In this document: positions 33,582 through 46,146 of the stretch, one piece after another
How positions within the stretch are numbered: the first letter of the stretch is position 1
Layout of the letters: each line of letters opens with the position of its first letter
From: Xanthoparmelia taractica
Taxonomy: Eukaryota; Ascomycota; Lecanoromycetes; Lecanorales; Parmeliaceae
Length of the DNA: 64,000 nt
Assembly: GCA_033085395.1 (NCBI GenBank)
Contig: JANQBS010000053.1
Location: forward strand, 150,023 to 214,022
Reading direction: 5' to 3'
The notes under the pieces: model-generated
Seen by the model: only the letters and a program-made list of their open reading frames with translations
Databases searched by the model: none
Told to the model about the DNA's origin: nothing
Position numbers and translations under genes: made by a program

Positions 33582-35087
33582 ATGGATGGACCAGGGCCTT
33601 CAACACAGGCCACTCGCGCGCTCAGGGCCGCCCGACGGGCTCCAGGTAAGCTTCATCCTTGAAGGCGTTCAGCAACATCAACAAGAGCCGGTAGCTAATA
33701 ATGCTTTTTGAATAGAGAGAGCTCCGTCCCCTAAAAGGCAAAAGCGAGCCAGGGACGACAGCGAGGATGAGGAGGATAGAGGGGAAGAGAGCAGCGACGA
33801 CGAAGATGACAGTGAACATGACGAAGACGGGAATGAGAAGCATCCCGTCTATCACTGGCAGATTTGGGAGAAGCTGTTGAGGAAAGGGAGTCAGGGCGGA
33901 CTCATCAGATACGGTTTGTCGTTGTGGAGCTTTTATGGAGGAACCAAGCTGAGCAGAGTGCAGTCAACCAGGAGCCAGCGAGAGGCGACGATCCTCTGGA
34001 CCTCACGGCGGTGATGAGCACCCAGATGACGTGGGACCTGGGGAATCGGACGTTTCGGCCCGATATTCTCAAGCTCTGGCATCGTCCAACTCCTTGGAAT
34101 AACCCAACATACGACATTGGGGTTATGAGGTACAAGGGGCATGTCGTTCTCGATACCACGGGAACGCCAATTCGCAACTTCCGGATCCCTCTGACAATCT
34201 CTTCCAAGGTCGAGGGGTTGAGAATAGAGGCGTGGATGAGATCCGATGACCGCCTCACCTTGGGTGATATCGAAGCACGACTCTGGACCAAAGTCCGGCC
34301 TGATGGAGGGAGGATGCCATGCTTTGATAGGCGAGCTCTGTCAAAGCGGGCAAGTCTTGCCCGATGCAGAGCCGGAATCATCAGCTGGTTGCTGAGGAAA
34401 GGCAGAGACGATCAGACTTCGTTTATGGACCGCCTTCGAACACCAGAGCAGAGAGCTAGGAACCTGGCCACAGGCAGAGACTTGAATACCACTCAATTGG
34501 GAAGATACGCTGGCTTGGGTCTGGACGAGAGCAAGCAAAGCAATGCTCCTACCCGCGAAGAACGTATTAGGAAGATCAAGAAGGCGGTTGCAGCGGCCGA
34601 TACAGTCGCAGGCTCAGCTGGAAATGCAGAGTCTGCAGATCCGGTCGCCGCGGCCAGCGTCGAAGACGACGATATGATGGCCGTCGATTCTGATGACGAC
34701 GAACCGGTTCCAGAGACTCAACCCCAGCAGCAAGCGCCTGAAGATCAGAGTGACAGCGGAGGCAGCGTGTCCAGCAGCCTCACCGACCCCTCCGACTCTC
34801 GCCACGACCAGCCGGCAGATCCTCAGGAGGAAGACTTACTGCGCCGTGCACTCGAGATCACGGTGGAGGATTTCGTCTTCCTGACGGGACAGCAGCCGGT
34901 GCTCACAAGTCCGGGAGATAATTACTTCTCCCAATGGGGCATGCTGCAAGAGCAGCTCAGAAGCCTGTGGGAGGCTAGAGGCAACCCGACCGCAGCACCG
35001 AGGCTGAGGTCCAGGGATAGATGGACTGGCGGTATCTCGCAATTCGAATTTGCTGAGATACTGGAAGACGCATGGGGTGATGAGTAG
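33582..35087 (+). CDS. unknown protein, paralog B of a tandem pair
   Basis: Three exons (33582-33645, 33716-33913, 33979-35087) give 456 residues. The second intron could not be fixed by signals alone. The acceptor at 33978 was chosen because it keeps frame and aligns with paralog A (SQGGLIRYARGDDPLDL against SQGAYTHEPPDYGIDSM). The N-terminus has a nuclear-localisation-like SPKRQKRARDD and a long acidic run (SEDEEDRGEESSDDEDDSE), then YHWQIWEKLLRKGSQGG. The core shares YDIGVMRYKGHVVLDTTGTP, PLTISSKVEGLRIEAWMR and LRTPEQRARNLATGRDL with paralog A. The linker is acidic and Gln-rich. The C-terminus shares LRRALEITVEDFVFLTGQQP, SQWGMLQEQLRSLW and RWTGGI. The family is unknown to me. Confidence 0.75.
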
Positions 35088-35642
35088 GCGGAGGGGAAGG
35101 TGCTTGGGGCCTTTGGCCATACGCGAGAGGTTAGGGGCAGCCAATGCGGCGCGTCTTCGAGTCATACATCAACGCTGTACATATATTGGCAGCAAAGAGA
35201 TTTCATAAAGAGTACCGTCGCGAGATCGTTACCAGAGAACAGAAATTCCACAGCGATAGTGCCTTGTACTAATCTTGCACCCTACTGGTACCTTGCGAAG
35301 TGCGTGGCGTAATTTCTGGCAGCTGACCCACAGTTGGCGGATTTGGATAGTATGCGAACGGCGAGCTTTCACGAAAATCCTCCACAGTGCGGGAATCTGC
35401 ACTCCAAGAATCTTATATATCTTCTGGTCGTTGTGTTTGGATGTGGTCCATCGTATGATGGGTGTCGAAGCCAACGAGCTCTCACAGTAGTCGTCATCGA
35501 AATATCCGCTCGTTGGCAGCGCGCGAGCTATACGGACCCTCCTACAGCCTGTAGCTCGATTTGATCGCTGCTGGACTTTTAACTCAGGCAGGCGTACCTC
35601 TCAAGACCCCCTTTGCTATGCGCAGTGTCCTGTGCTCATTGC
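35088..35642. other. intergenic, no supported gene
   Basis: This lies between the paralog B stop codon and the 3' end of the PAC4-like gene. Only short overlapping ORFs are seen. Confidence 0.45.
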
Positions 35643-36185
35643 TCACCGCTTGCCCTCATCCAACACACTCATAATACCCTCGACCGCAGCCCTCACAGCC
35701 GCCATCTCTTCCTCAATAGCCGAGCTGCCAAACACAGCACTACAGCCCACATATGCAGGCAACCCTGATCTTCTTGCCAGTATCTTAGCTACTCTTGTTG
35801 CGAAGTCGATGCTTCCAGGAACTGTATAGAGAGCTGTACTGAGTGGTTCGGAAGGTTGAAGTCGCTGCCGTGCCAGCCTATGTCAGCCATGTTAACGTAG
35901 AGAAGGGCTGGAATTAGGCAAAGGGTGAGTTACGTTGGGCATTGAATAGACAAATGATCCGAGGGCGCTGAGGGAGAAGGTGGAAGACGGGTCTGTGGTT
36001 GTTAAGAAGACCATACTGGATGTCTGGAGGGGCGTAATTTGCACATGGAGGTTTGTGTGCGGTGAGAGAGGAAGAGGGATGGAAAGTTGCTGGGGGCGGA
36101 GCGAAGGCGGTATTGATGTCGAGGTGGGTGCTGTAGGTTCTGGCGGTGGTTGATTCACAGATGGGGCATCTGAAGATGCGGACAT
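35643..36185 (-). CDS. proteasome assembly chaperone 4-like protein
   Basis: Two exons (35934-36185, 35643-35864) give 157 residues. After a Pro/Ser-rich N-terminus, the sequence LHVQITPLQTSSMVFLTTTD, LGSFVYSMPN|RLQPSEPLST and TVPGSIDFATRVAKILARRS follows. It ends with PAYVGCSAVFGSSAIEEEMAAV. This is the pattern I associate with fungal PAC4/Pba4 (PSMG4-type) chaperones, which help assemble the 20S alpha ring with PAC3. The acceptor at 35865 (GGCAG) was preferred over an upstream ATAG because only it keeps the frame. An ATG four codons upstream (36197) is an alternative start. The gene is divergent from the carnosine N-methyltransferase gene, with 192 bases between the ATGs. Confidence 0.7.
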
Positions 36186-36377
36186 GATGAGAGGCATGTC
36201 ATATGTCAGATGTCATAAGCTGGCAAAGGTGGCTTTGATCTGAATACTTTAGTAGAGGCACATCGTCCAAAGCATTCAGCCCTAACTCTCTTGGCGCTCT
36301 TAAGAAGGTTCTCAACCTCTTCTCCTTTTCCGTCCATTTTTCAATCGTAAATAAATGTAAAGGACTTAAGTCCACGT

Positions 36378-37827
36378 ATGGCTCAAGAGTTCGAAATATC
36401 AAGTCCATTGTCGGATCCAGAAGAGCGACGAGTGCTTTTCGCTGCTCTCGATTCCTTCCGGTAAGTACATTGCTGCTGCACAGGATATGGGTATCCATGA
36501 CTTGTACATTCTATCCTTCCATGACTTCCTTGTACGATTTCCCCTTTATGGATGTAGTTAATGTCATACACGAACATGATCCTGGTCACTTTTTGCTATC
36601 TAGAGAGCCTACTACATTCTGCCCAGCTCATCAATATTACACAGTCAATACCGCAAAACAGCCCACTACAACGTGACCCACCGCCGCCGTCAGAACTTCT
36701 ACGCCCTACCCAGCACACAATGGCAGATGCTTGCCGCTCCACCCTTCAATCTCCTCTCCAAATTCGACCAAGTGGACGACGCCATCGACGCAAATGCCGA
36801 AATCGCTTCAGAAATGTTGAACACGGCTCTTTTGTCCTTTGGCATCGATAAGACTACCACTGTCCTCGAGACGCCTGAGTCCTCTAGCTCTGGGGACGCC
36901 GACGGCGAGGCTCAAAAGTTGATCGACTGGCGAAACACGGCCAAACCATCCGACATTGACAAAGCGCGCTCCACGATCCGCCAGCTGTACCGCGACTGGT
37001 CGCACGAAGGCTCCGCTGAACGCAAAGCCTGCTACGATCCCGTGATCCAAGACGTTGTCAAAGCGTTCTGGCATTCTCCCTGCAAAAATGATGTGAAGAT
37101 CTTAGTCCCCGGCGCAGGCCTTGGACGTCTAGTTTTTGAACTCTATCGGAGAGGATATACGGTTCAAGGGAATGAGATTTCTTACCATCAGCTAATTGCG
37201 TCGAACTGGGTGCTGAATCATACAATCAAAGGGCGGCAGCATGATTTGTACCCGTTTGCGCTCGAGTTTTCCAATGTGGTCATTAGAGAACATCAATTTA
37301 AGAAGGTAAAGGTGCCTGATGTACATCCTGAAAGTGCACTTGATGACATTTTCGGGCATGCCACGGCGAACGCCACTGATCGGATGAGTATGACCGCTGC
37401 TGATTTCGTAATCTTGTATGGAGAGAAGGAACACAAGGACATGTTTAATGCCGTGGTTACGGTGTTCTTCATGGATACAGCTCCGAATCTGATCAGATAT
37501 ATTGAGACCATACGTAATTGCCTGCAAGTTGGTGGGCTGTGGATAAATCTAGGGCCCTTGCTGTGGCACTTTGCGGATAGAGCACCATCGGAAGAACACA
37601 GCTCGGAGAGGACCGAGGAACCACGCGAAAAGATTGGGATCGAAGAGCCAGGTGCTTTCGAGTTGACGAATGAAGAGGTGCTGATACTCGTTGAGAGAAT
37701 GGGATTTGATATTGAGAAGCGTGAGATTATTAATGGTGGAGTGGGCTATATCCAAAATCCGGAAAGCATGCTGCAGAATATGTACAGAACGTCGCATTGG
37801 ATTGCAAAGAAAAGACCTAGGGTGTAG
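36378..37827 (+). CDS. carnosine N-methyltransferase family (N2227) protein
   Basis: Two exons (36378-36460, 36645-37827) give 421 residues. The N-terminus DPEERRVLFAALDSFR|QYRKTAHYNVTHRRRQNFYA spans the intron and fixes the acceptor at 36644. The N2227 domain follows, with YRDWSHEGSAERKACYDPVI, the SAM-binding LVPGAGLGRLVFELYRRGYTVQGNE, SYHQLIASNWVLNH, the VVTVFFMDTAPNLI region, LQVGGLWINLGPLLWHF and ELTNEEVLILVERMGFDI. Human CARNMT1 and yeast YNL092W methylate carnosine or related imidazole dipeptides, and on histidine residues of some proteins. The fungal substrate is not known from sequence. Motifs are complete and the length is typical. Confidence 0.93.
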
Positions 37828-38815
37828 ATGATAGCTAACATCAGCTTGCACTATATCTGAAGCGCCGTGTAGTTGGAGGCTGAATGTAATCTCTGTTCAA
37901 TGTATGTCAAGGTAGCATGGTCAAAGAGTGGTTTGACAGTGGTTCCAGCTTAAGAATCCAATAATTGTGTAAACCGTAACCTGCCGGGATCAGAAGGTCT
38001 GTCATTGCAGCCGCGTTATCCCCATTGTTACCTTGATGTTGGCGTCCAAAAATAATACTGTAATCACCTGGTTGACGTATTCCGCTCAGTTGATGCAAGC
38101 GTCGACGCCAAATCTACCGTAGATTATGCTTGCAGACCTTGGGCCACTTCGCAGACGGGGAGTGGAAACCTTTCCAATATTTTCAATGAAATGACACTCG
38201 TCAAGTCCGCTCAGACAGCGGTGTGGTTGGAGCTCTTCGGGCTGATGAGGATGATGTGTAATCAGGGTTTGATGCCTTGCATCCTCTCCAACATTACAGT
38301 CGACAGGACTTGTGCGGAGAGCGGTCTAGGACGAGATTAGATTCCAGTTGAGGATCCCGTCATCCAAAACATGCGAAGATAGTGAGACTAACAATCCTAT
38401 CACCAGCTTCCAAAGCAACAGCTCCGCCTACTGGGGGTTACTATTCACGGATTCGAGACATGGCAGGCAAGCTCGCCAAGGAAGCACCGCCCAGGGCGCT
38501 AGTTCTGATGAGGACTTACCGGCCTTACCAATTCTTAGATTTGTCTGCAGATTAACCATCTTCCTTCCTTTGCTCTCATCCCCCCAATCTAAAGGTACTT
38601 ACTACTTACAGAGCAAGTGGGTAAGATAGAAAGAACCCCCCAAGACAAATCTCATCCCACCTTCAGCCTTTTCAGAAACAACTAAAAAGGTACACACTAC
38701 TGCCTACCTTACCCATTTTTCCCCAGATCTGACTGTGCCTTCCTCTTTGTTCGCAATCTTCTTATTTTTCCACCCCCCCCCCCCAATCACCTCCCCCCAT
38801 ATTCTTCTTCATTGT
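37828..38815. other. intergenic, promoter of the Hsp70-like gene
   Basis: No gene is recognised. A 13-base C run at about 38772-38784 and CT-rich DNA precede the ATG of the next gene, as is common in fungal promoters and leaders. Confidence 0.45.
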
Positions 38816-41287
38816 ATGGACTTGATGAATTCACGATTCAAAGGTTTTGGCGGCTTTGGTTCCAAGCGCACTCCATCCAGAAGCAACGTTTCTCTCCCTC
38901 AGCAACAGCCAAGCACAACCACCCTTGCTCCCTCAGCGTCCACCAACGGCCAGGTTAATCATACACCCCCCGGCAGCACCTCTTCAACCACCAGTCTCCC
39001 CATGAATCCTCCCCAGAACGGGCTTGGTCCCCCTCCCAGTTACACATACAATCCAAACGCTCCCAGAGCGCAAAGTCCAATGCCTCCACAACAGCAAGTC
39101 GCCCATCATCCACCTCCCATCAATACAGGAGCGTATCCCCAAGGCCATCCAGCTTTAGGAGGCGCTCCACAACCACCCGGATATGGAGGTGGATACGGTC
39201 TAGGCCAGGGCATGGGTGCGCCACAGCCAACTTTGGGCCAGTATGGCGGTCGAGGACAGGCGGTCGAGGTCGAAGGTGCGGGAAGAAGCAAGGCGCAACT
39301 CATTGTCGGCATCGATTTTGTACGCATTATAAGCTTGGAATGAATTGGCTTACGTTCTCATCTGACTCCCTTCAGGGCACTACCTTTTCCGGCGTCGCAT
39401 TTGCGTTTGCGACCAATACCGAGGCGAAAGAAGACATTATCACAGAATGGCCTGGTGCAGGCAACCAGACCAAACAGAAGGTACGAATCAATCACGATCA
39501 CTCAGCTAGGGTCGACACTGACAGAAATAGATACCCACGGTGCTCTACTACGACCAATACCAGAAAGTCGTCGGCTGGGGCCCAGACATAGCCGACGCAC
39601 TTGCTCCCACTGGATACCCCAAACCAGGTGTGCAAAAGGTGGAATGGTTCAAACTACAGCTCATGCTTTCCGGAAACACATACATTGATCCTATCAATCT
39701 CCCACCTCTTCCTCCTGGAAAGTCAGAGATTGATGTCGCGGCAGACTACCTCTTCAAGTTACGGCAGGCCATGCGAAATCAACTACAAAAGACCTTGGGC
39801 GAAGTCTTCAACAGAGAGGAACGAAACATCCGATATTTCCTCACTGTCCCTGCTATTTGGAACGATGCTGGCAAGGCTGCAACTCGTGCCGCTGCCATAC
39901 AAGCTGGCTTCCTGCGGGACGAGAACGACAACAGGCTCACCCTGATTACCGAACCAGAGGCGGCTGCGATGTTCTGTTCAAAGACCGGCCTCCTCAATCT
40001 GAAGGTTAGGGACGCTGTCCTCATCGTCGATTGCGGAGGAGGTACCGTGGACTTGATCGCGTATGAGGTTGAAGAGGAGTCGCCTTTCACAGTCGCGGAA
40101 TGTACAGCTGGGTCCGGAGACTCATGTGGTTCTACAGCGCTGAACCGGAATTTCAGCAACATTCTCCGAGCGAAGATCCGCAAGATGAAGTTGCCTGACG
40201 GATCAAAAACTGCCGGCAAGGTCTACGCGAAGTGTATTATGGACTTTGAAAACAGAATAAAGGCAGACTTCCGCAACAACAGTCAAAAGTGGGCCGTTGA
40301 TGTTGGAATTGAAGCGGAGTTCCCCGAAGCCGGTATTGAAGAGGGTTACATGACATTCACAAACGAAGAGATCCTCCAATGTTTCGAGCCTGTCGTCAAC
40401 CGCATATTGGAGCTAGTCCGCAACCAGATCATCGCCATTCAAGCCCAGAACAGAATCCTTCAAGTAAGCTCTCCATTCGCGCCTCCAAGCTGCAAAGCTG
40501 GTACTGACGTTGTCCCTGTCAGAATGTCCTCGTCGTTGGCGGCTTCGGTGCTTCCGAATACCTCTTCCAACAAATCAAACTCCACGTTCCCCCACAGTTC
40601 CAAGCCAAGGTCGTTCGCCCTATGGATTCCGTCGCTGCCATTGTTAAAGGTGCTGTCACTGCGGGTATCACTGAGCGCGTCGTCACCTCACGTGTAGCTC
40701 GTCGTCACTATCTCATGGCGACTCTGCAACCTTTCAAAGAGGGCCATCACCCTGAACAATATCGTGTGCCAAGCTTGGACGGCAAAGATCGATGTAAGTA
40801 TACTCGGCAGATCTTCGTGCAGAAGGGACAGAGGGTCAAGATTGGAGAGCCAGTGAAGGTCAGCTTCTTCAGGCAAGTGGCGCCGGGAGCGACATTGATG
40901 TATGAGGACATTTTATACGCGTGCGATGAGGATGTATGCCCGGAATACACCAAGGATCCTCGTAAGCCCTCCCTACATGTGTTCAGCTCTTGCTAGATGA
41001 ATTCACTGACTGCTGGCAGGCATCAAGGAAGTCGTAACCTTGACATCAGACCTCTCGCGCAAGAATCTCGAGAAGGATTTCGAGCGCATGGACACGCCAC
41101 AAGGAACCTTTTACCGTAAGTCTTCCCTGAATTATCTGTTCCTCTTCTCGGCTCTAGGCCTTGATGCTTACGACACACTGCAGGGGTCTACTTTGACATT
41201 CTACTCGCCCTCGACGGCTCGGAATTCAACGCCGAGCTTGTCTGCCAAGGTGAAATCATGGGCCGCTGCACTGCTCGCTTCAGGTAG
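38816..41287 (+). CDS. Hsp70/actin-fold ATPase (HSPA12-like) with Pro-rich N-terminus
   Basis: Six exons (38816-39319, 39376-39480, 39531-40463, 40523-40961, 41020-41115, 41184-41287) all join in phase to 726 residues. Residues 1 to about 160 are low complexity, rich in Pro, Gln, Ser and Gly. The ATPase starts at LIVGIDF|GTTFSGVAFAF (phosphate 1). Then come AAIQAGFL and LITEPEAAAMFC, VLIVDCGGGTVDLIAYEV (phosphate 2) and NVLVVGGFGASEYLFQQI (adenosine motif). The C-terminal part (VVTLTSDLSRKNL, YFDILLALDGSEFNAELV) resembles the divergent Hsp70-like proteins of filamentous fungi related to HSPA12. The standard substrate-binding domain and EEVD end of Hsp70 are absent. Chaperone activity is therefore not assured. 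An alternative ATG lies three codons downstream. Confidence 0.88.
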
Positions 41288-42292
41288 AATAATCTCTCGC
41301 GCGCACGACGAGAACATGGCAACGGCTACAAGCGGTTATCTAGGCACGCTGGGACAAGAGCTGCATCGCGGAACATTGCTAGGAGCATAGTAGGAGCTAC
41401 AGGAATCTGGTGGAAAGAGTTCGAGGCAATGTTTGTTGTATATTCCCCCACACCTCGGTGATGCTACAAACCCCGCACGATATTGGCGTCTGGGGTGCGC
41501 GCGGGTCCATGGTAGACTCTGTAGGCGAGAGCCTTCTCTGGCGTATCATGATTTGTTTTACTTATTTAGCAAAGGCTTTCAACTCTTCATTTGCGCATAT
41601 GCCCGGATCAACGTGGTTGTTCCAATTTTCTCAAATATCGCGCCGAGCGGCTTCGGTTCTGCCTCTTTTATCTTCCTCTTCCTCAGTGAAAGTACGTATT
41701 CGGACGAGTACATGGCTTCATGCCTCCTTGTCCATATACTAGGCAGGTAGGTACCTACCTTGGGCCAATGAAGAGAGAGAGGGAGTTTCTTCCTCCCTCC
41801 CTCCCTTCTTTCCCCGTCTGACTACATACATCAGTTCAATGTATGGATACATTGCATTGCATTGCATGCATATAAGCCCGCTCGTTTCGGTCCGCCACTC
41901 AGTGCGTAACTATCGCGTCTTTGATCCCTCCCTCCCCCCACTCCTCGTCGTCGTCGTCGTCGTCTGGAAGTCATATATAAGTACGAGTACCATACCGCGC
42001 TTTTAATTTCGCTCGTGCGGATCTACAGTGGTCTGATCTGGTTTGGTTTGTATGTTGCGGTTGGATGGGGGGAGGTATATATAGGATGTAGGGTGAGATG
42101 AGATGAGATGAGATGGGGAGAATGAAGAAAGATATTGGATGTGTCTGTGTGTGTTTGTGTGTTTTGTGTGTGTACCTTTGATAAGGAAAGAAAGAAAGAA
42201 AGAAAGAAAGAAGATGTGCTGAATGTTGGAGTATTGGGAATTTATGACTCAACTCGCTGTGACTCACTCACTCACTCACTCACTCACTTACG

Positions 42293-42341
<49 letters not shown>

Positions 42342-44032
42342 GTGAATCAGGGACGCAGGCATCTCCATTCCTTTTCGCTTCTACTGGAAAAAGAAAGATG
42401 AAAGGCGGACTCTGTACGATATATATATTTATCTATATCTCTGCGATTCAATCAGAGGATATGCCTCAGAGGGGGGAAGGGGCATAGGCTGGTGTGGTTT
42501 GGTTTGGTTTGGTTTGCTATACTTTGCTTTGCTCTGCTTTGCTTTGCTTTGCTATCAATGCTCAAGGCATATAGTGTAGGCCGACGTGACCTGACTTGAT
42601 GGAGGGGGAGTGTATCATGGAGCGAAGATGGAGATGAAGATGAGCGAACATGACTTGAGTTGAGTTGAGTTGAGGTGAGGTGAGGTTGCAAGAACACCCC
42701 AAGCGCGCGTGCTATGTGCTTGGAAGAAAGAAAGAAAGGAAGAGAGGGTTTCAAGGAAAGGGTCACGAAACCCTTCTGTTCTTCGTTCGTTTCTCATATA
42801 CAAGGTAAGCAGTACTTACCCTTGATCTCAAAAGTACAATGATAGAAGCTACATGCATGACACAACCAGAGCGTCTACTTCTCCTTTCTGTGTCCTATTG
42901 TTACCGGGTTCTATTACTTCTACTATTATTATTACTGTTACTGTTATTGCCGATTTGTCTAAGCCTCGTAGCTACTCTCTTACCTTACCTTACCCTCCCT
43001 TTCGCTACCTCATACTCATCTCCCCACCTCATCTCCCACCCCACCATCAATCAATCAACCCTTCCCCATTCCCCCAGTCCCCCTCCCCCTTCCCATTCCC
43101 CCATTCCCCCATTCCCCCCTCCCTTTCCAGTCTCTAATCCTACACTTCGTACAATACTCACATACACCACAGAACAAAGCCCAGCACTCCCCGTGCCCCC
43201 CGTCCCCCACCCGCACCCCCCATCATCACTTCAACTATACTACATATCCAGGGCACCTTACCTTTACTCTCCAACAAACAAAACAATCTTACGTAGTATC
43301 AAAACAAACAGCTTGCGCATCTTCGTATTAAAGAAACATGCAGATAAGATGGAATTTTCTTGTTTTGTCTTGAGTTGAGTTGTCTTCACTGGATGGATGG
43401 ATGGGTGGATGATTAATTTGAACATTTTTCGTACCCGTACCAGATAATGGATGTGTGGAGGTTTAAAAGCATGTTTGTTTGTTTGTTTGTTTGAGAGAGG
43501 AGAGGAGAGAGGAGGGGAGAAGGTATATAGTGGCAGTGTTGCGAAAACCAGATGTGCAAACTGCTGAAGGGATTTTTTTCGTTCCGCAGGCAGTGGAAGT
43601 AATGTACGTACGTACGTACGTATGTACTTTATGCAGACTTTGTCGCTGGCGCCAAAGTGTGTTTTATTTGTTTGGATTGGAAAAGTCAAAGATGCAGGGA
43701 AGGGGGGAATTATTGGAATTGCATGCAGGGGGGAAGAAAAGTCAAAGCGCATCATGGGGAAATTTTGTCGTTATGATGGCAAAATGATACTGTATTATTG
43801 TAATTTGGCCAGAGTCTGTTACTAAAAGATTGGAATGTGAGTGTACGTATTTTGAATGATTATTTTTGATAAACTAGAGCGTAATACACACCGCCCCATC
43901 GTCTCAACGCGTGGGCGAGCAATACCCTGATATGTACAATGGAACGGCACTCCTTTTTGGACTGGATCAAGCGACTTCATATCTCCAAACCACACCCTTA
44001 TTCATCATCCACTACACAATCACCGCCAACAT
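41288..44032. other. microsatellite-dense intergenic region
   Basis: This 2.7 kb has no supported gene but an unusual density of simple repeats: GAGAT near 42095-42114, GAAA at 42185-42212, ACTC at 42261-42288, (CT)n at 42297-42338, GGTTT at 42495-42516, TTGCT at 42521-42550, GAGTT near 42655-42685, TTTG at 43472-43493 and ACGT near 43604-43623. The longer ORFs here, for example 42839-43378, are low-complexity by-products. Confidence 0.6.
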
Positions 44033-45174
44033 CTACAACGGACCGACCTCGAACACAGCTGGCCCCGCAGCAACGGTGTCATCAGTGACGGTGGTATTGC
44101 AGCCCGTCAGCACGACATACGTCTGACCCGAAATAGGCGCGGTGCCGTTCGGTGCGGTTGGCACAGTCACAGTGAAACCACCATCGACGGCCGTTGCGCT
44201 GCGATTTTCAATCAGTAAACGCTCTGCCGACAATGAATGTCTGTAATGGATAGTGGGAAAGACTTACGGAGCAAAGACGGGGCCAGTAACCGTGATGAAA
44301 GCGCCGTAGATTTGCGATTTGCCATCCGCGGCAGTGATGACGTGCTCGGGTGTCAAAAGGGTGATTTTGGAACCGGCGGTGATGTTGCCGTTGTCAGGCG
44401 AGGAGACAAGTCTGGGGAAAGCCTGAGACGTGTCGCGTTAATCGATGATCTGCATCCTCGCGGCTGTTCTTTGGGTTGAATATTTACCTTGACTGGGAGA
44501 GTCGGGTTGCTTGAAGGGCAAGACACGATGAATGGCGCAGCGAGCGTGTACACCTCGTTCAGCGACAAGGGCACATCGAATGGAGATGGGAATGGGCTCT
44601 CTCCGAGCGAAGCACGGATGTATGACGAGTGACGGGACTCGACGGTCAAGATTGAGCCAGCGGCTGTCAAGTAGGCTGCGCTCATGATGTCGGCCGCAGC
44701 ACCGAGGTAGGCACTGACGCCCACGCCTTCGAGGATCGAGGCAGTCGCGACGAAGGTCTTGACATTGGTGACGCCGAAGCTGTAATTGCAAGCAGCGACT
44801 GGGGTCGCGCCGGCCTTTGTGAGAGCGGCGGTCAAGAAGGAAACATGGGTGGTTTCGTCGACGGAGACTTCTTTGAGGTTGGCGTAGAAAGTGGAGTCGA
44901 AGCCAGCGCTTGCGAAGTCGGATTGGGAGAAGTTCTTGAGACCTTGTCGATAGAAGGTGTCCTCGAGATGCTCAAGGGTGAGAGCGTAGTTGAGGATGTC
45001 GGCGTCAGTGATCGCTGGGGCGCTCTGACGGATCTTCTTCAAGAAGGAGCCACTGTGGATGCATCAATGAGGGGCTCTGGGCTGAGAAGAGTACGCGTTG
45101 ACGACTCACGATTGGGAGACAGGGCTGGCAGCAGCGACAGCAGCGAATGCTGCAACGGCGAATGTGGCCTTCAT
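44033..45174 (-). CDS. secreted ferritin-like (Rds1/desiccation-related type) protein
   Basis: Four exons (45110-45174, 44488-45052, 44268-44422, 44033-44198) give 316 residues. The N-terminus MKATFAVAAFAAVAAASPVS is a signal peptide. The ferritin-like domain shows ILNYALTLEHLEDTFYRQGL, ANLKEVSVDETTHVSFLTAAL, AYLGAAADIM and SILTVESRHSSYIRASLGE. Its Glu and His residues sit at the spacing of a four-helix di-iron bundle. The C-terminal part is beta-type (NGNITAGSKITLLTPE, GGFTVTVPTAPNGTAPISGQ). Fungal homologues are called Rds1-like stress-response or desiccation-related proteins. Their activity is undetermined, and whether metal is bound here is inference. Introns 2 and 3 are short and canonical, and all phases agree. 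Confidence 0.87.
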
Positions 45175-46146
45175 AGCTTCTGATGAACGATTGAAGGTGC
45201 TGGATATTAGGGAAAGAAGAAGACTATATACGGATTAAAGTGTACGAAGTGTATGAAGCGTATGAAGTGTATGAAGCAGTCTGATGGGGAAAGAGCAAAG
45301 AGTTGAAGGTAGAGAGAAAGAAAGAGGACGGAAACGGTGGAGAGATGAGAGGATGCTTGAGGGAGCTAGTTTGGATGAAAGCAGCTTGAAGTTTCAAGCG
45401 AGCTAGTAAAAAGCAAAGAGGAAGCACATGATGATGAAGTCGGAATGTCGGAATGTCGGAGGTCAAAAGAGTAGTCAAGAGTAACACGTAAGGAATGCGT
45501 CTGGTGCGTTATGGGAAATGAGGGACAATAAGCGTATTGCTGATTTGGAATGAAGGGCAATTGATAGGGCTAACCTTTTGACTTGTTGCGCCTCTAAACC
45601 ATATGGGGAATAATGCATTCGGCCGCAACCCTTGATCTAACTTGAAATAGTGAAAAGCGTCATTTCCCCAGATTTTCGGAAATCCACTTTACCTTTTGAA
45701 GGGGCACAGTCAAGCCACATTTTCCTCTTTGAGTCGGCACATTCAAGATCCGACCCCCCTATTCAGTAATTTCTTGCGCCGATCAATTTTCACACAGCAA
45801 TGAGATTTTGCATGATGCGTGCGGCAATAAATAATATGAGACCATAATTTCTTTACCATCAAATCAAATAATATGCCTTTTTCATGGATGCATTAGTCTC
45901 AAACACGGCTCAACGCTCTGTTTTCATTCCGATCTCCTGCAGCACCGTTAGCTTTCTCCGTGGACCTGCATCGACTTGCCTCATTCCCCCCTTCTTCTTC
46001 CCATCTCATTGTACCTGCTCCTCCGCCCTCTCCTCCACAGTGTCTGAATAGTATCAAGTCATTCTTTCATTCTCTGTCCTTCCAATACTCTTTTGACCAC
46101 GGGTATCTGTCAAAACCCTTACTCCTCAAAGCTACGCATAAGTACC
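45175..46146. other. divergent intergenic region between two secreted-protein genes
   Basis: This holds the promoters of the Rds1-like gene (leftward) and the small GPI-anchor candidate (rightward). CT-rich leader DNA flanks both ATGs. No gene is recognised. Confidence 0.45.

Noticed and set aside
42839..43378. 179-codon ORF with a Leu-rich stretch
   Set aside because: The Leu run and the Pro/Ser run are products of pyrimidine-rich low-complexity DNA.
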